A stretch of 64,000 nt of DNA from Streptomyces sp. CG 926 (lineage in GTDB: Bacteria > Actinomycetota > Actinomycetes > Streptomycetales > Streptomycetaceae). The notes under the pieces are model-generated. The model was not told where the DNA came from. It was given only the letters and a program-made list of their open reading frames with translations, and ran no database searches. Shown piece by piece: positions 7,794-16,774 of the stretch (position 1 is the first letter of the stretch; every line of letters starts with the position of its first letter). The position numbers were made by a program, and so were the translations under genes. The stretch is taken from NCBI RefSeq assembly GCF_003148825.1, contig NZ_QGGZ01000002.1:310001-374000 (forward strand), in the 5' to 3' direction.

Positions 7794-10700
7794 TCAGGCC
7801 TTGGTCGGGACCTCGTCCTGCGCGGCGGCGGGAGCCGGGACCGCCGACAGTCGGGCCTCGCGCTTCGCCGACCGCTTGGCGCGGCGGCGCTCCTTGCGGA
7901 GCTCGACCATCGTGTAGAGGGTCGGCACCAGCAGCAGCGTCAGCAGGGTCGAGCTGACCAGGCCGCCGATCACCACGACCGCGAGCGGCTGCGAGATGAA
8001 GCCGCCCTCGCCGGTGACGCCCAGCGCCATCGGGAGCAGCGCGAAGATCGTCGCCAGAGCCGTCATCAGGATCGGGCGCAGCCGGTGCCGGCCGCCCTCG
8101 ATGACCGCTTCGACGACGCCCAGGCCCTGGGCGCGGTACTGGTTGACCAGGTCGATCAGGACGATCGCGTTGGTCACCACGATGCCGATGAGCATCAGCA
8201 TGCCGATCATCGCCGGGACGCCCATCGGGGTGCCGGTGACGATGAGCAGGCCGAGTGCGCCGGTCGCCGCGAACGGGATGGAGACCAGCAGGATCAGCGG
8301 CTGGATCAGCGACCGGAACGTCGCCACGAGCAGCATGAACACGATCGCGATGGCCGCGAGCATGGCCAGGCCCAGCGAGCCGAAGGCCTCGTCCTGGTCC
8401 TCGGAGACGCCGCCGATGGAGGCGGTGGCACCCTCGGGCAGGTCCAGCGCCTTGAGCTTGGTCTGCAGCTCGGTGCTGACCGCGCCGGTGTTGTCGCCGA
8501 GCGGCCGGGCGGTGACGGTGGCGGCGCGGGCGCCGTCGATCCGGGTCATCGCGACCGGGCCGGGGACCTCCTTGACCTCGGCGATGTCACCGAGCTTGAC
8601 CGGGCCGACCGGGAGCGCCTGCAGTTCGGCCAGGGTGGTGGCCGGCTGCGCGGACCTGATGACGATGTCCCGCTCGGTGTCGTCGAGTACCGCCTTGCCC
8701 GCCGGGTTGCCCCGGACGGCCTGCGCGACGATCGCGCCGAGCGCGGCCTGGTTCAGGCCGGCCTCGGCCGCCTTGGGAGTGGCGGTCACCGAGATGCGGG
8801 GCACCGACTGGGACAGGTCGCTCTGCACGTCGGCGACGTCCTTGAGCTTGGCGACCTCTGCGCGGACCTGCTCGGCCGCCTCGGCGAGGGTCTTGCCGTC
8901 ACCGGCCTTGACGACCACGCTGAGGTTCTGGCTGCCGAAGCCGTCGCCCGCCACGATGCGGGTCTCGCCGATGCCGTCGAGAGCGGCCAGCTTGCTCTCG
9001 ATGCCCTTCTTGACGGCGTCGGCCTTGCCGGAGTCCTTCAGGCTGACCTGGTACGAGGCCTGGTTGGAGCCCGTACCGCCACCGAAGGCCGCGAGGAAGC
9101 CGGAGGAGCCGACGGTGACCTGGTAGCTCTTGACGCCGTCGACCGAGGACAGCACCTGCTCGATCTTGCGGCTCGCCTCGTCGGAGGCCGCCAGCGAGGT
9201 GCCGGGGGCGAGCTCCTGCTTGACCGTCAGGACTTCCTGCTCGCCCTGGTCGAAGAAGTTGGTCTTCAGCAGCGGGGTCATCCCGAAGGTGCCGATCAGG
9301 ACGACCACCGCGATGGCCACACTGGTGACCCGGCGCCGGGTGGCGAAGCCCAGGACGCGGACGTAGAAGAGCTGGAGGCGGCTGCGCGCCTCCTTCTCCT
9401 CGGCCTCGCGGCGGGCCTTGGCCGCGCTCTCGGCGCTGCCGGGCTCGACGCCCTTGGGTGCGCTCAGGAACCAGTACGAGAGCACCGGTACGACCGTCAG
9501 CGAGACGAGCAGCGAGGCCAGCAGGGCCGCGGTGACGGTGAGCGAGAAGGAGCCGAAGAGCTCGCCGATCATGCCGCCGGTGAGGCCGATCGGCAGGAAG
9601 ACGGCGACGGTGGTGAGGGTGGAGGAGGTGACCGCGCCGGCGACCTCCTTGACCGCGGTGATGATCGCGGACTCGCGCTCCTCGCCGTAGCCGAGGTGGC
9701 GCTTGATGTTCTCCAGGACCACGATCGAGTCGTCGACGACGCGGCCGATGGCGATGGTGAGCGCGCCCAGGGTCAGCATGTTGAGCGACAGGTCCTGGGT
9801 CCACAGCACGATGAGCGCGAGGACCACGGACAGCGGGATGGAGACCGCCGTGACCAGCGTCGAGCGCAGCGAGGCCAGGAAGACCAGGATCACGATCACC
9901 GCGAAGAGCAGGCCGAGCAGGCCCTCGGTGGTGAGGCTGGAGATGGACTTGGCGACGGCCGGGCCCTGGTCGCCGACGACGGTGAGGTCGGCGCCGGCGC
10001 CGAGCGTGGTGCGCAGCTCGGGCAGCTTGTCCTTGACCGCGTCGGAGATGGCGACGGCGCTGCCGTCCTTGTCCATGGTGAGGACGAGGGCGAGGCTGGG
10101 CTTGCCGTTGGTACGGGTGATGGAGACGGCCTTGGCCGGCTCCTGCTTCACGGTGGCGACGTCGGCGAGGCGGACGGCCGGCTTGCCCGGACCGGGGGTC
10201 AGGCGCAGCTCTTCGAGCTGGGCGAGGGAGGTGTAGCCGTTGCCGACGCGCACGGTGCGGTTCTTGCCCGCCTCGTCGAAGGAGCCGGCGGGGACGGCCG
10301 CGCCGCCCGCCTGGAGGCCCTCGGCGAGCTTGGCGCCGTCGAGGCCGGCGGCCGCGAGCTTGGCGTTGTCGGGGGTGACGGTGACCTGGAGGTCCTGGAC
10401 GCCGTCGACGGTGACCTGGCCGACGCCCTCGATGTCCGAGAGGACGGGGACGACGGAACGTTCCAGCTGGTCGGCGAGCGCCTGCTGGTCCTTGTCGGAG
10501 GTGACGGCCAGGATGACGGTCGGGATGTCATCGGTGGAACCGGCCACGACCTGCGGGTCCACATCGGCGGGCAGCCGGACGCGGGCCCGGTTCACGGCCT
10601 GCTGGACGTCGGCGACGAGCTGCTTGGTGCCGCTGTCGCCGTAGTCGAAGGTGGCCATGATGAGGGCGTTGCCCTCGCTCGCGGTGGAGGTGATGCCGGT

Positions 10701-10934
10701 GAGGCCGTCGACACCCTTGAGCATGGCCTCGATCGGTTCGACGACCTGCTTCTCGACCACGTCGGGCGAGGCGCCCTGGTACGGCGCGAGCACGGACACC
10801 ATCGGCAGTTCGATGGAGGGCAGCAGCTGCTGCTTGAGCTGCGGGACGGCTATGGCGCCGAAGAGGAGCGCGACGATCGACACGAGGCCGACCAAGGCCC
10901 TTTGGGCCAGGCTGAAGCGGGACAGCCACGACAT
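7794..10934 (-). CDS. RND-family efflux transporter (AcrB/HAE1-like, Gram-positive type)
   Basis: 1046 aa, a proton-driven exporter of the AcrB/HAE1 superfamily like Bacillus SwrC. It has the duplicated layout of one N-terminal helix, a large external loop, five helices, a second loop and five helices. The TM4 acidic pair is in GRVVDDSIVVLEN. The start MSWLSRFSLAQRALVG is taken at ATG 10934; the frame stays open to 10979 but the extra residues lack similarity to such pumps. There is no adaptor or outer-membrane partner, as expected in an actinomycete. The C-terminal tail is basic and cytoplasmic. The response-regulator gene upstream runs in the same direction and may control it. Confidence 0.92.
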   Translation of the reverse strand: MSWLSRFSLAQRALVGLVSIVALLFGAIAVPQLKQQLLPSIELPMVSVLAPYQGASPDVVEKQVVEPIEAMLKGVDGLTGITSTASEGNALIMATFDYGDSGTKQLVADVQQAVNRARVRLPADVDPQVVAGSTDDIPTVILAVTSDKDQQALADQLERSVVPVLSDIEGVGQVTVDGVQDLQVTVTPDNAKLAAAGLDGAKLAEGLQAGGAAVPAGSFDEAGKNRTVRVGNGYTSLAQLEELRLTPGPGKPAVRLADVATVKQEPAKAVSITRTNGKPSLALVLTMDKDGSAVAISDAVKDKLPELRTTLGAGADLTVVGDQGPAVAKSISSLTTEGLLGLLFAVIVILVFLASLRSTLVTAVSIPLSVVLALIVLWTQDLSLNMLTLGALTIAIGRVVDDSIVVLENIKRHLGYGEERESAIITAVKEVAGAVTSSTLTTVAVFLPIGLTGGMIGELFGSFSLTVTAALLASLLVSLTVVPVLSYWFLSAPKGVEPGSAESAAKARREAEEKEARSRLQLFYVRVLGFATRRRVTSVAIAVVVLIGTFGMTPLLKTNFFDQGEQEVLTVKQELAPGTSLAASDEASRKIEQVLSSVDGVKSYQVTVGSSGFLAAFGGGTGSNQASYQVSLKDSGKADAVKKGIESKLAALDGIGETRIVAGDGFGSQNLSVVVKAGDGKTLAEAAEQVRAEVAKLKDVADVQSDLSQSVPRISVTATPKAAEAGLNQAALGAIVAQAVRGNPAGKAVLDDTERDIVIRSAQPATTLAELQALPVGPVKLGDIAEVKEVPGPVAMTRIDGARAATVTARPLGDNTGAVSTELQTKLKALDLPEGATASIGGVSEDQDEAFGSLGLAMLAAIAIVFMLLVATFRSLIQPLILLVSIPFAATGALGLLIVTGTPMGVPAMIGMLMLIGIVVTNAIVLIDLVNQYRAQGLGVVEAVIEGGRHRLRPILMTALATIFALLPMALGVTGEGGFISQPLAVVVIGGLVSSTLLTLLLVPTLYTMVELRKERRRAKRSAKREARLSAVPAPAAAQDEVPTKA

Positions 10935-11069
10935 GGGTATGAGATCTCTCTGCAGTGACGAACGCGAGGGCACGCCCACCCTGTCGCACCGCGGTGCCGT
11001 GTTTCGTCGCTCGCAGGTGCCGTCCTTATGTGCGGCATACCGCGTCTGGAGTACGTCGTACCGGCCGAA

Positions 11070-11792
11070 CTACTCCGCGCGTGGGCGGACCAGTCCTGAT
11101 TCGTACGCAATAACCACCAATTGGGCCCGGTCGCGGGCGCCGAGCTTGGCCATCGCCCGGTTCACGTGGGTCTTGACGGTCAGCGGGCTGACCTCCAGCC
11201 GTTCGGCGATCCCGTCGTTCGACAGCCCCGCCGCCACGTGTACGAGGACCTCGCGCTCCCGGACGGTCAGTGCGGCGAGCCGCTGCGCGTGCGACCCGGC
11301 ATCGGCGGTGGTGGGGCCGGCGCCGCCGCCCTGGGCGAGGAAGGTGGCGATGAGCCCTTTGGTCGCGGCCGGGGAGAGCAGCGCCTCGCCGGCCGCGGCG
11401 ACGCGGATGGCGTTGAGCAGTTCGTCCGGCTCGGCGCCCTTGCCGAGGAAGCCGGAGGCTCCGGCCCGCAGGGCCGAGACCACGTACTCGTCGACCTCGA
11501 ACGTCGTCAGCATCACCACGTGCACGTCGGCGAGTTCCGGGTCGGCGCTGATCATGCGGGTGGCGGCGAGCCCGTCGGTGCCGGGCATCCGGATGTCCAT
11601 GAGGACGACGTCGGGGCGCGTCCGGCGGGCGAGTTCGAAGGCCTCGGCCCCGTCGGAGGCCTCCCCGACGACCTCCATGTCGGGTTCGGAGTCGACGAGC
11701 ACCTTGAAGGCGCTGCGCAGCAGCGCCTGGTCGTCGGCGAGCAGCACCCTGACGGGCGCGGCGGAGGGCGGGTCCGTCGCAGTGTGGTCCAC
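11070..11792 (-). CDS. NarL/FixJ-family response regulator (orphan)
   Basis: 240 aa. The receiver domain (about 14-130) has the acidic pair AD-D (20-21), phosphoacceptor D66 in VLMDIRMPG and the T/K pair further on; a LuxR-type HTH follows (about 170-235, LTVREREVLVHVAAGLSN). It starts with GTG at 11792; TACCCT sits 6 nt upstream and there is no Shine-Dalgarno sequence, so the mRNA is probably leaderless. No kinase gene is adjacent; the nearest, of the right (NarX/DesK-like) type, starts at 21890. It precedes the RND exporter gene on the same strand, a plausible target. Confidence 0.9.
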   Translation of the reverse strand: MDHTATDPPSAAPVRVLLADDQALLRSAFKVLVDSEPDMEVVGEASDGAEAFELARRTRPDVVLMDIRMPGTDGLAATRMISADPELADVHVVMLTTFEVDEYVVSALRAGASGFLGKGAEPDELLNAIRVAAAGEALLSPAATKGLIATFLAQGGGAGPTTADAGSHAQRLAALTVREREVLVHVAAGLSNDGIAERLEVSPLTVKTHVNRAMAKLGARDRAQLVVIAYESGLVRPRAE

Positions 11793-11826
11793 GGGGTGAG
11801 GGTACGTGGGAGGGCCGGCCGCCGGC

Positions 11827-12648
11827 TCAGCCGAGGGCGAGGACGATCAGGGCGCAGGTCGCCGCGACCTCGGCCAGGGCGCCGAAGACGTCGCCGGTGA
11901 CCCCGTCGAAGCGGCGTACGCAGCGGCGCAGCAGCAGTTCTGCGGCGAGCAGGGCGGCGAGGACCGCGGCCGCGCTCCGGCCGGCGGCGGGCAGGCCCAT
12001 GGGCAGCGCGGCGGCCGCGGCGGCGGCGACGGTGAGCGCGGTGATCAGGGCGGCGGTGCGCCGGGGGACGGCCCCGGCGACGGCGGCGCCGAGCCCCCCG
12101 GGACGTGCCGCCGGTACGCCTTCGCGGCAGGCCAGGGTCATGGCGAGGCGGGCCGCCACGGCGGCGACCACGGCGGCGAGGGCGCCTCGGATCCAGCTCT
12201 CGGCGTAGATCTCGGACAGCGCGGCCACCTGCACGAGCAGCACGATCACCAGGGTCACGACGCCGAAGGGACCGATGTCGGACTGCTTCATGATCCGCAG
12301 GGCCTCGTCGGCCGGTTTGGCGCTGCCGAGGCCGTCGGCCGTGTCGGCGAGGCCGTCCAGGTGCAGGGCCCGGGTCAGCGCGGCCGGTCCGGCGACGGTG
12401 AGGGTCGCCGCGAGCAGCGGGCCGCCGCCGAGCAGCAGCAGGAGCACTCCGGGCAGGGCCGCGAGCACGCCCACGACCAGTCCGGCGAGCGGGGCGCAGG
12501 CCATTCCGGTGCGGGCGGCGGGGCGGTCCCAGCGGGTGATGCGGGCGGGCAGCACGGTGAGGGTGCCGAACGCGAAACGGACGCCGTCGGGGAACGAGGC
12601 GCGTTCCGGGGGCGGCGTCTGGGGCGGGCCGTCGAACGAATCTGTCAT
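11827..12648 (-). CDS. cobS: Adenosylcobinamide-GDP ribazoletransferase (cobalamin synthase)
   Basis: 273 aa integral membrane enzyme that joins adenosylcobinamide-GDP to alpha-ribazole(-phosphate), the last step of cobalamin assembly. The diagnostic HLDGLADTADGLG motif is present around residue 95, and five or six hydrophobic helices follow. With cobU (16775) and cobT (18144) it completes nucleotide-loop assembly, although the three genes are not one operon here. The start is ATG 12648. Confidence 0.93.
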   Translation of the reverse strand: MTDSFDGPPQTPPPERASFPDGVRFAFGTLTVLPARITRWDRPAARTGMACAPLAGLVVGVLAALPGVLLLLLGGGPLLAATLTVAGPAALTRALHLDGLADTADGLGSAKPADEALRIMKQSDIGPFGVVTLVIVLLVQVAALSEIYAESWIRGALAAVVAAVAARLAMTLACREGVPAARPGGLGAAVAGAVPRRTAALITALTVAAAAAAALPMGLPAAGRSAAAVLAALLAAELLLRRCVRRFDGVTGDVFGALAEVAATCALIVLALG

Positions 12649-12718
12649 CGGCGGGAACGGTACCCGCTCGTCGCGGACGGTAAATTACCCATTACATGCC
12701 AAATAGGGAGTCAGTGGG

Positions 12719-13492
12719 ATGGGTCACTGGTGGTATCGGAACATCGTCGAACCGGGGAAGCTGCCGCTCCTGCTCGCGCTGCTCTCCTTCGTACTGTCGT
12801 TCCTGGTCACCCGCATGATCACCCGGATGATCCGGGCCGGCCGGGGGCCCTTCAAGAACGTCACGCCGGGCGGTCTGCACATCCACCACGTGGTGCCGGG
12901 CGTGATCCTCGTGATCATCGGCGGTTTCGGCGCGGTCGGCAGCGGCCGGTACGGCTTCGGCGCCTACGCCTCGGCTGTGATCTTCGGCCTGGGCGCGGGC
13001 CTGGTCCTGGACGAGTTCGCGCTGATCCTGCACCTCGACGACGTCTACTGGAGCGAGCAGGGCCGCAAGAGCGTGGAGCTGGTGGTGATCACGGCCGCCG
13101 TCGTGGCCCTGGTCATCGGCGGTTTCGTGCCCTTCGGGGTGAACGACCTGTCCAGCGAGGAGCGCCAGAGCCGCGGCCTGGTCGTCATGAACGGGGCCAC
13201 CAACTTCTTCCTGGCCCTGATCGCCCTGTGGAAGGGCAAGGCGCGCACCGCGCTCTTCGGCCTGGTCGTCCCCTTGGTGGCGCTGGTCGGCGCGATCCGG
13301 CTGGCCCGGCCCGGGTCCCCGTACGCGAAGCGGTTCTACGGGAACCGGCCGCGCGCCCGGGCCAAGACCGAGCTACGGGCCTTCCACCACGACCGGCGCT
13401 GGGCGCGGCCGCGTCGCGCGTTCGAGAACTTCATCGGGGGGACCCCGGACCCGGAGCACCCCGTGTCCCCGGAGAAACCGCCCCGGCACTGA
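12719..13492 (+). CDS. Integral membrane protein with His/Asp-rich motifs, function unknown
   Basis: 257 aa with about six hydrophobic segments. Two conserved-looking polar motifs stand out: GGLHIHHVVPG near residue 50 and LDEFALILHLDDVYW near residue 105. Histidines and acids placed next to helices suggest a metal site or a membrane-embedded enzyme. The C-terminal 60 residues are basic and cytoplasmic. The start is supported by GGGAG 8 nt upstream. It is divergent from cobS. I do not recognise a named family. Confidence 0.8.
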   Translation: MGHWWYRNIVEPGKLPLLLALLSFVLSFLVTRMITRMIRAGRGPFKNVTPGGLHIHHVVPGVILVIIGGFGAVGSGRYGFGAYASAVIFGLGAGLVLDEFALILHLDDVYWSEQGRKSVELVVITAAVVALVIGGFVPFGVNDLSSEERQSRGLVVMNGATNFFLALIALWKGKARTALFGLVVPLVALVGAIRLARPGSPYAKRFYGNRPRARAKTELRAFHHDRRWARPRRAFENFIGGTPDPEHPVSPEKPPRH

Positions 13493-13494
13493 CG

Positions 13495-13539
13495 ACGACG
13501 GCGGGCCCGCCCCCTCGAAGGGTGCGGGCCCGCCGCCGT
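13495..13539. terminator. Bidirectional terminator hairpin
   Basis: ACGGCGGGCCCG pairs with CGGGCCCGCCG-CCGT around a loop of roughly 15 nt. It lies between the convergent ends of the membrane protein gene and pspAA. Confidence 0.7.
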
Positions 13540-13566
13540 GCTGTCGGTGTGTGCCCGGTCCGGGGC

Positions 13567-13845
13567 TCAGCCCGGGATCAGGCCGTCGTCGCTGAGCATC
13601 GCCCTGACCTCGTCCAAGGCGGCGTCCGCCGCGGGGAGGATCAGCTCGGACGGTTCCAGCGCGTCGTCCGCGAGCGGTGTGCCGAGCCGCCGTACGGCGT
13701 CGAGCAGTGCGCCCAGCGTCCGCCGGAAGCCCTCCTCGTCACCGCCCTCCATCTCCGCGAGCAGTTCGTCGTCCAGCTTGTTGAGCTCGGGGAAGTGGAT
13801 GTCGGCCACTTCCAGCTGGCCTTCCCCCATGATGCGGACAATCAT
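13567..13845 (-). CDS. pspAA: PspA-associated protein PspAA
   Basis: 92 aa acidic protein beginning MIVRIMGEGQLEV, matching the small actinobacterial partner encoded beside PspA. Residues 1-15 are predicted beta and the rest is helical (LDDELLAEMEGGDEEGF). The gene follows pspA with a 13-nt gap on the same strand, so the two are surely co-transcribed. It presumably modulates PspA in the cell-envelope stress response; the mechanism is not evident from sequence. Confidence 0.85.
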   Translation of the reverse strand: MIVRIMGEGQLEVADIHFPELNKLDDELLAEMEGGDEEGFRRTLGALLDAVRRLGTPLADDALEPSELILPAADAALDEVRAMLSDDGLIPG

Positions 13846-13858
13846 GACGGGCCCCGTC

Positions 13859-14653
13859 CTACTGCTTGTCGAACCGGTGCGGCGTCTGCGGCTGCTGCCC
13901 GTTGCCCTGGGCGCCGCCCTCGATGGCCTGCTGCTGGGCGGCCGGGCCGCCCGCCAGCTCGGCCTTCATGCGCTGGAGCTCCAGCTCCACGTCCGTACCG
14001 CCCGAGAGACGGTCGAGCTCGGCCTGGATGTCGTCCTTGGAGCCGAGGCCGCTCTGGTCGTCGAGCGCGCCGGAGGCCAGCAGCTCGTCGATCGCGCCGG
14101 CACGGGCCTGCAGCTGCGCGGTCTTGTCCTCGGCCCGCTGGATCGCGAGGCCGACGTCGCTCATCTCCTCGGAGATGCCGGAGAAGGACTCCGCGATGCG
14201 GGTCTGCGCCTGCGCCGCCGTGTAGGTGGCCTTGATGGTCTCCTTCTTCGTCCGGAAGGCGTCCACCTTGGCCTGCAGTCGCTGGGCGGCCAGCGTCAGC
14301 TTCTCCTCCTCGCCCTGGAGGGTCTGGTGCTGCACCTCCAGGTCGCTGACCTGCTGCTGGAGGGAGGCGCGCCGGGACAGGGCCTCACGGGCCAGGTCCT
14401 CGCGGCCCAGGGCGAGGGCCTTGCGGCCCTGGTCCTCCAGCTTGGCGGACTGTCCCTGGAGCTGGTTCAGCTGCAGCTCCAGGCGCTTGCGGGAGGTCGC
14501 CACGTCGGCGACCCCGCGGCGCACCTTCTGCAGCAGCTCCAGCTGCTTCTGGTACGAGTAGTCGAGGGTTTCGCGCGGGTCCTCGGCCCGGTCAAGGGCC
14601 TTGTTCGCCTTCGCGCGGAAGATCATCCCCATACGCTTCATGACACCGCTCAT
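13859..14653 (-). CDS. pspA: PspA/IM30-family envelope-stress protein
   Basis: 264 aa, almost wholly coiled coil (residues 30-215), the hallmark of the PspA/Vipp1 (ESCRT-III-like) family that coats stressed membranes. It begins MSGVMKRMGMIFRAKANKALDR; the tail after residue 235 is Gln/Gly-rich and disordered. ATG 14653 is chosen because this N-terminus is the usual Streptomyces form and is helical-amphipathic; an in-frame start at 14710 adds unrelated residues. It is the first gene of the pspA-pspAA unit. Confidence 0.93.
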   Translation of the reverse strand: MSGVMKRMGMIFRAKANKALDRAEDPRETLDYSYQKQLELLQKVRRGVADVATSRKRLELQLNQLQGQSAKLEDQGRKALALGREDLAREALSRRASLQQQVSDLEVQHQTLQGEEEKLTLAAQRLQAKVDAFRTKKETIKATYTAAQAQTRIAESFSGISEEMSDVGLAIQRAEDKTAQLQARAGAIDELLASGALDDQSGLGSKDDIQAELDRLSGGTDVELELQRMKAELAGGPAAQQQAIEGGAQGNGQQPQTPHRFDKQ

Positions 14654-14925
14654 GGGCTTCGCGCGCCCCCTTCTAGACGGACTGTGCTCCAGGTCACCGA
14701 CAGAACCCACAGTACGGGCCCTGTCTCCATTACCGCACTGTTCGAGTACGGATGTGCTCCTCCTCCAGGACGACTACGCCCCCGCCCTGTCAGGCGTAAG
14801 GAGTAGGTGATCCCAGGAGAACGGGCCCACCGCACGGACCGTGCAAGGGGAAGGACGCCCGCCGTTGCCGGATCGTTCCCCAGCGGGGTGGGGCCCATGC
14901 CCGCAACCACGTAGGCTTGGGTTTT

Positions 14926-15525
14926 GTGTTTGGTAGCCGCTCCTCCAAGGAAGAGAAGGCCGCCGCCACCGACAAGGTGAGCGCCGACCTCTCGCAGCCC
15001 CGTGACCCGCAGGCCCCGAAGGGCCGCCCTACGCCGAAGCGTGCTGTGGCCCAGTCGCAGCGCAAGGCCGTGGTGGCCTCGACCGGCAATCGCAAGGAGG
15101 ATGCCAAGCGAGCCCGTGAGCGCCGTCGCACCGAGATGGCCAAGCAGCGCGAGGCGCTGGCCAACGGCGACGAGCGTTACCTGCCCACCCGTGACAAGGG
15201 TCCCGTGCGCCGGTTCGTCCGCGACTACGTGGACGCCCGCTACTCGGTGGCCGAGATGTTCCTGCCCCTGGCAGTGATCATCCTGGTGCTGAGCATGGTG
15301 CGGCAGTCGTCGATCCAGAGCATCGCGCTGGTGCTGTGGCTCGGTGTGATCATTCTGATCCTCCTCGACTCGATCGGTCTGGTCTTCCGCCTCCGCAAGG
15401 CCCTGGCCACGCGCTTCCCGGACGAGCCCCGCCGCGGCGCCATCGCCTACGGCCTCATGCGCACCCTCCAGATGCGCCGGCTCCGCCTCCCGAAGCCCCA
15501 GGTCAAGCGTGGGGAACGGCCCTGA
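14926..15525 (+). CDS. DUF3043 membrane protein
   Basis: 199 aa. A basic, Lys/Arg-rich cytoplasmic N-terminus (1-95) is followed by two closely spaced membrane helices (about 105-150: FLPLAVIILVLSMV and IALVLWLGVIILILLDSI) and a basic tail. This is the DUF3043 architecture found throughout Streptomyces. It starts with GTG; TAGGCT at 14912-14917 ends 8 nt before it and there is no Shine-Dalgarno sequence, so it may be leaderless. The next gene overlaps its stop codon. Function unknown. Confidence 0.85.
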   Translation: MFGSRSSKEEKAAATDKVSADLSQPRDPQAPKGRPTPKRAVAQSQRKAVVASTGNRKEDAKRARERRRTEMAKQREALANGDERYLPTRDKGPVRRFVRDYVDARYSVAEMFLPLAVIILVLSMVRQSSIQSIALVLWLGVIILILLDSIGLVFRLRKALATRFPDEPRRGAIAYGLMRTLQMRRLRLPKPQVKRGERP

Positions 15526-16334
15526 GCCGAGCCACGCCCGGCGCCTCGGGGGAAGGCTTCGCGGAAGGCGCCCGGCTCTGGCTGGAAGGACTGGGCGGAC
15601 TGCGTAACGCGGTCCGCCAGGAGCTCGTCGGCCGGCAGGTCGACGAGCAGATCGCGCAGCGTTTCCCGGTCGGGCAGCGGCTGCGCGTGCTCGACGTCGG
15701 CATGGGCCAGGGCACGCAGGCACTGCGGCTGGCCCGCGCCGGGCACAAGGTGACGGGTCTGGAGCAGGACGCGGGCATGCTGGCCGTCGCCCGTGAGGCG
15801 CTGGCCGCGGAGCCCGAGGGGATCCGCGCCCGGGTCACCCTGCTGGAGGGTGACGGCCGCGAGACCGGCGCGCACTTCCTGCCGGGCAGCTTCGACGTGG
15901 TGCTGTGCCACGGGGTGCTGATGTACGTGCCCGAACCGGACGCGATGCTCGCCGGGCTGGCCCGGATGCTGGCCCCGGGCGGACTGCTGTCCCTGCTGGT
16001 GCGCAACGGCGACGCGCTCGCCATGCGGCCGGGCCTGGACGGCGACTGGAAGGGCGCGCTGGCCGCGTTCGACTCCACCGACTACACGAACCGGCTGGGC
16101 CTGGACGTCCGCGCGGACCGGCTGGCCGGACTGACCGCGACCCTGTCGGGGATCGGTGCGCCGCTGCAGTCCTGGTACGGGGTCCGCGTCTTCACCGACG
16201 GCACCGAGGCGGGCGAGATCCTGCCGCCCGACGAGGAGCTGGAGCGGCTGCTGGCCGCCGAGGACCGCGCCGGGCGGATCGACCCCTACCGGGGTGTGGC
16301 CGCACTGCTGCACCTGTGCGGCGTGCGGGGCTGA
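15522..16334 (+). CDS. Class I SAM-dependent methyltransferase
   Basis: About 270 aa. SAM-binding motif I is VLDVGMGQGTQAL, followed by an acidic residue in GLEQD, motif post-I and a DVVLCHGVLMYVPEPD segment typical of small-molecule methyltransferases (SmtA/CmoA-like). No ATG or GTG lies near the homologous N-terminus. The CTG at 15522 in CCCTGAGCC overlaps the preceding TGA exactly where ATGA couplings normally occur, so I suggest a CTG start; the frame is open further upstream to a GTG at 15336. Substrate unknown. Confidence 0.82.
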   Translation: MSRATPGASGEGFAEGARLWLEGLGGLRNAVRQELVGRQVDEQIAQRFPVGQRLRVLDVGMGQGTQALRLARAGHKVTGLEQDAGMLAVAREALAAEPEGIRARVTLLEGDGRETGAHFLPGSFDVVLCHGVLMYVPEPDAMLAGLARMLAPGGLLSLLVRNGDALAMRPGLDGDWKGALAAFDSTDYTNRLGLDVRADRLAGLTATLSGIGAPLQSWYGVRVFTDGTEAGEILPPDEELERLLAAEDRAGRIDPYRGVAALLHLCGVRG

Positions 16335-16386
16335 CCCCCGTTGTGCGGGTCCCCTGCCGCGGGCCCTTTCGGGACATGTGAGAGGA

Positions 16387-16422
16387 AGGGGCGGGCCGGG
16401 GTTCTCCCCCCGACCCGCCCCT
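16387..16422. terminator. Bidirectional terminator hairpin
   Basis: AGGGGCGGG (16387-16395) pairs with CCCGCCCCT (16414-16422), with further G:C pairing inside. It lies between the convergent methyltransferase gene and the small gene ending at 16469. Confidence 0.7.
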
Positions 16423-16468
16423 CCCCGCACCAGGTGGTGGCCCTGGAACCGCCGAGCCTCCGGCAGGG

Positions 16469-16681
16469 CTACGCGTCCAGTGCGGCCCGCAGGCTCATCG
16501 TGTAGAGCTCGGTACCGCCGTCGTCGGACAGCTTCACCTGCTCGACGCCGCCTTCCAGCAGGTCCTTCCAGTACTCACCGACCCAGGACTCCGCGTCCCC
16601 CTGCGTGGTGAACTCCTCGGGTACCACCGACGGGCTCGTCTCGGTGCCGTCGGCCGTCTCGAACCGCCACGTCCACGCCAT
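16469..16681 (-). CDS. Small conserved acidic protein
   Basis: 70 aa (MAWTWRFETADGTE...), acidic, Trp-rich and without a signal peptide. The reading is supported by a textbook GGAGG 6 nt before the ATG at 16681 and by clear terminator placement. I have seen similar short proteins in many Streptomyces genomes but know no function for them. The gene is divergent from cobU. Confidence 0.75.
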   Translation of the reverse strand: MAWTWRFETADGTETSPSVVPEEFTTQGDAESWVGEYWKDLLEGGVEQVKLSDDGGTELYTMSLRAALDA

Positions 16682-16774
16682 GTCCGCCTCCGTTGCTCGC
16701 ACGCTTCCTGACCTGAGTGTGCCCGCAGAGTAACCGGGCGCGCAGCAGTCTCGGCGACGCGGGAGGATCATCCT

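Noticed and set aside
7755-10958. Plus-strand open frame of 1067 codons, antisense to the RND transporter
   Set aside because: It is a shadow frame created by the high GC third positions of the transporter; its translation is low-complexity Asp/Gly/Arg/His/Gln without motifs.
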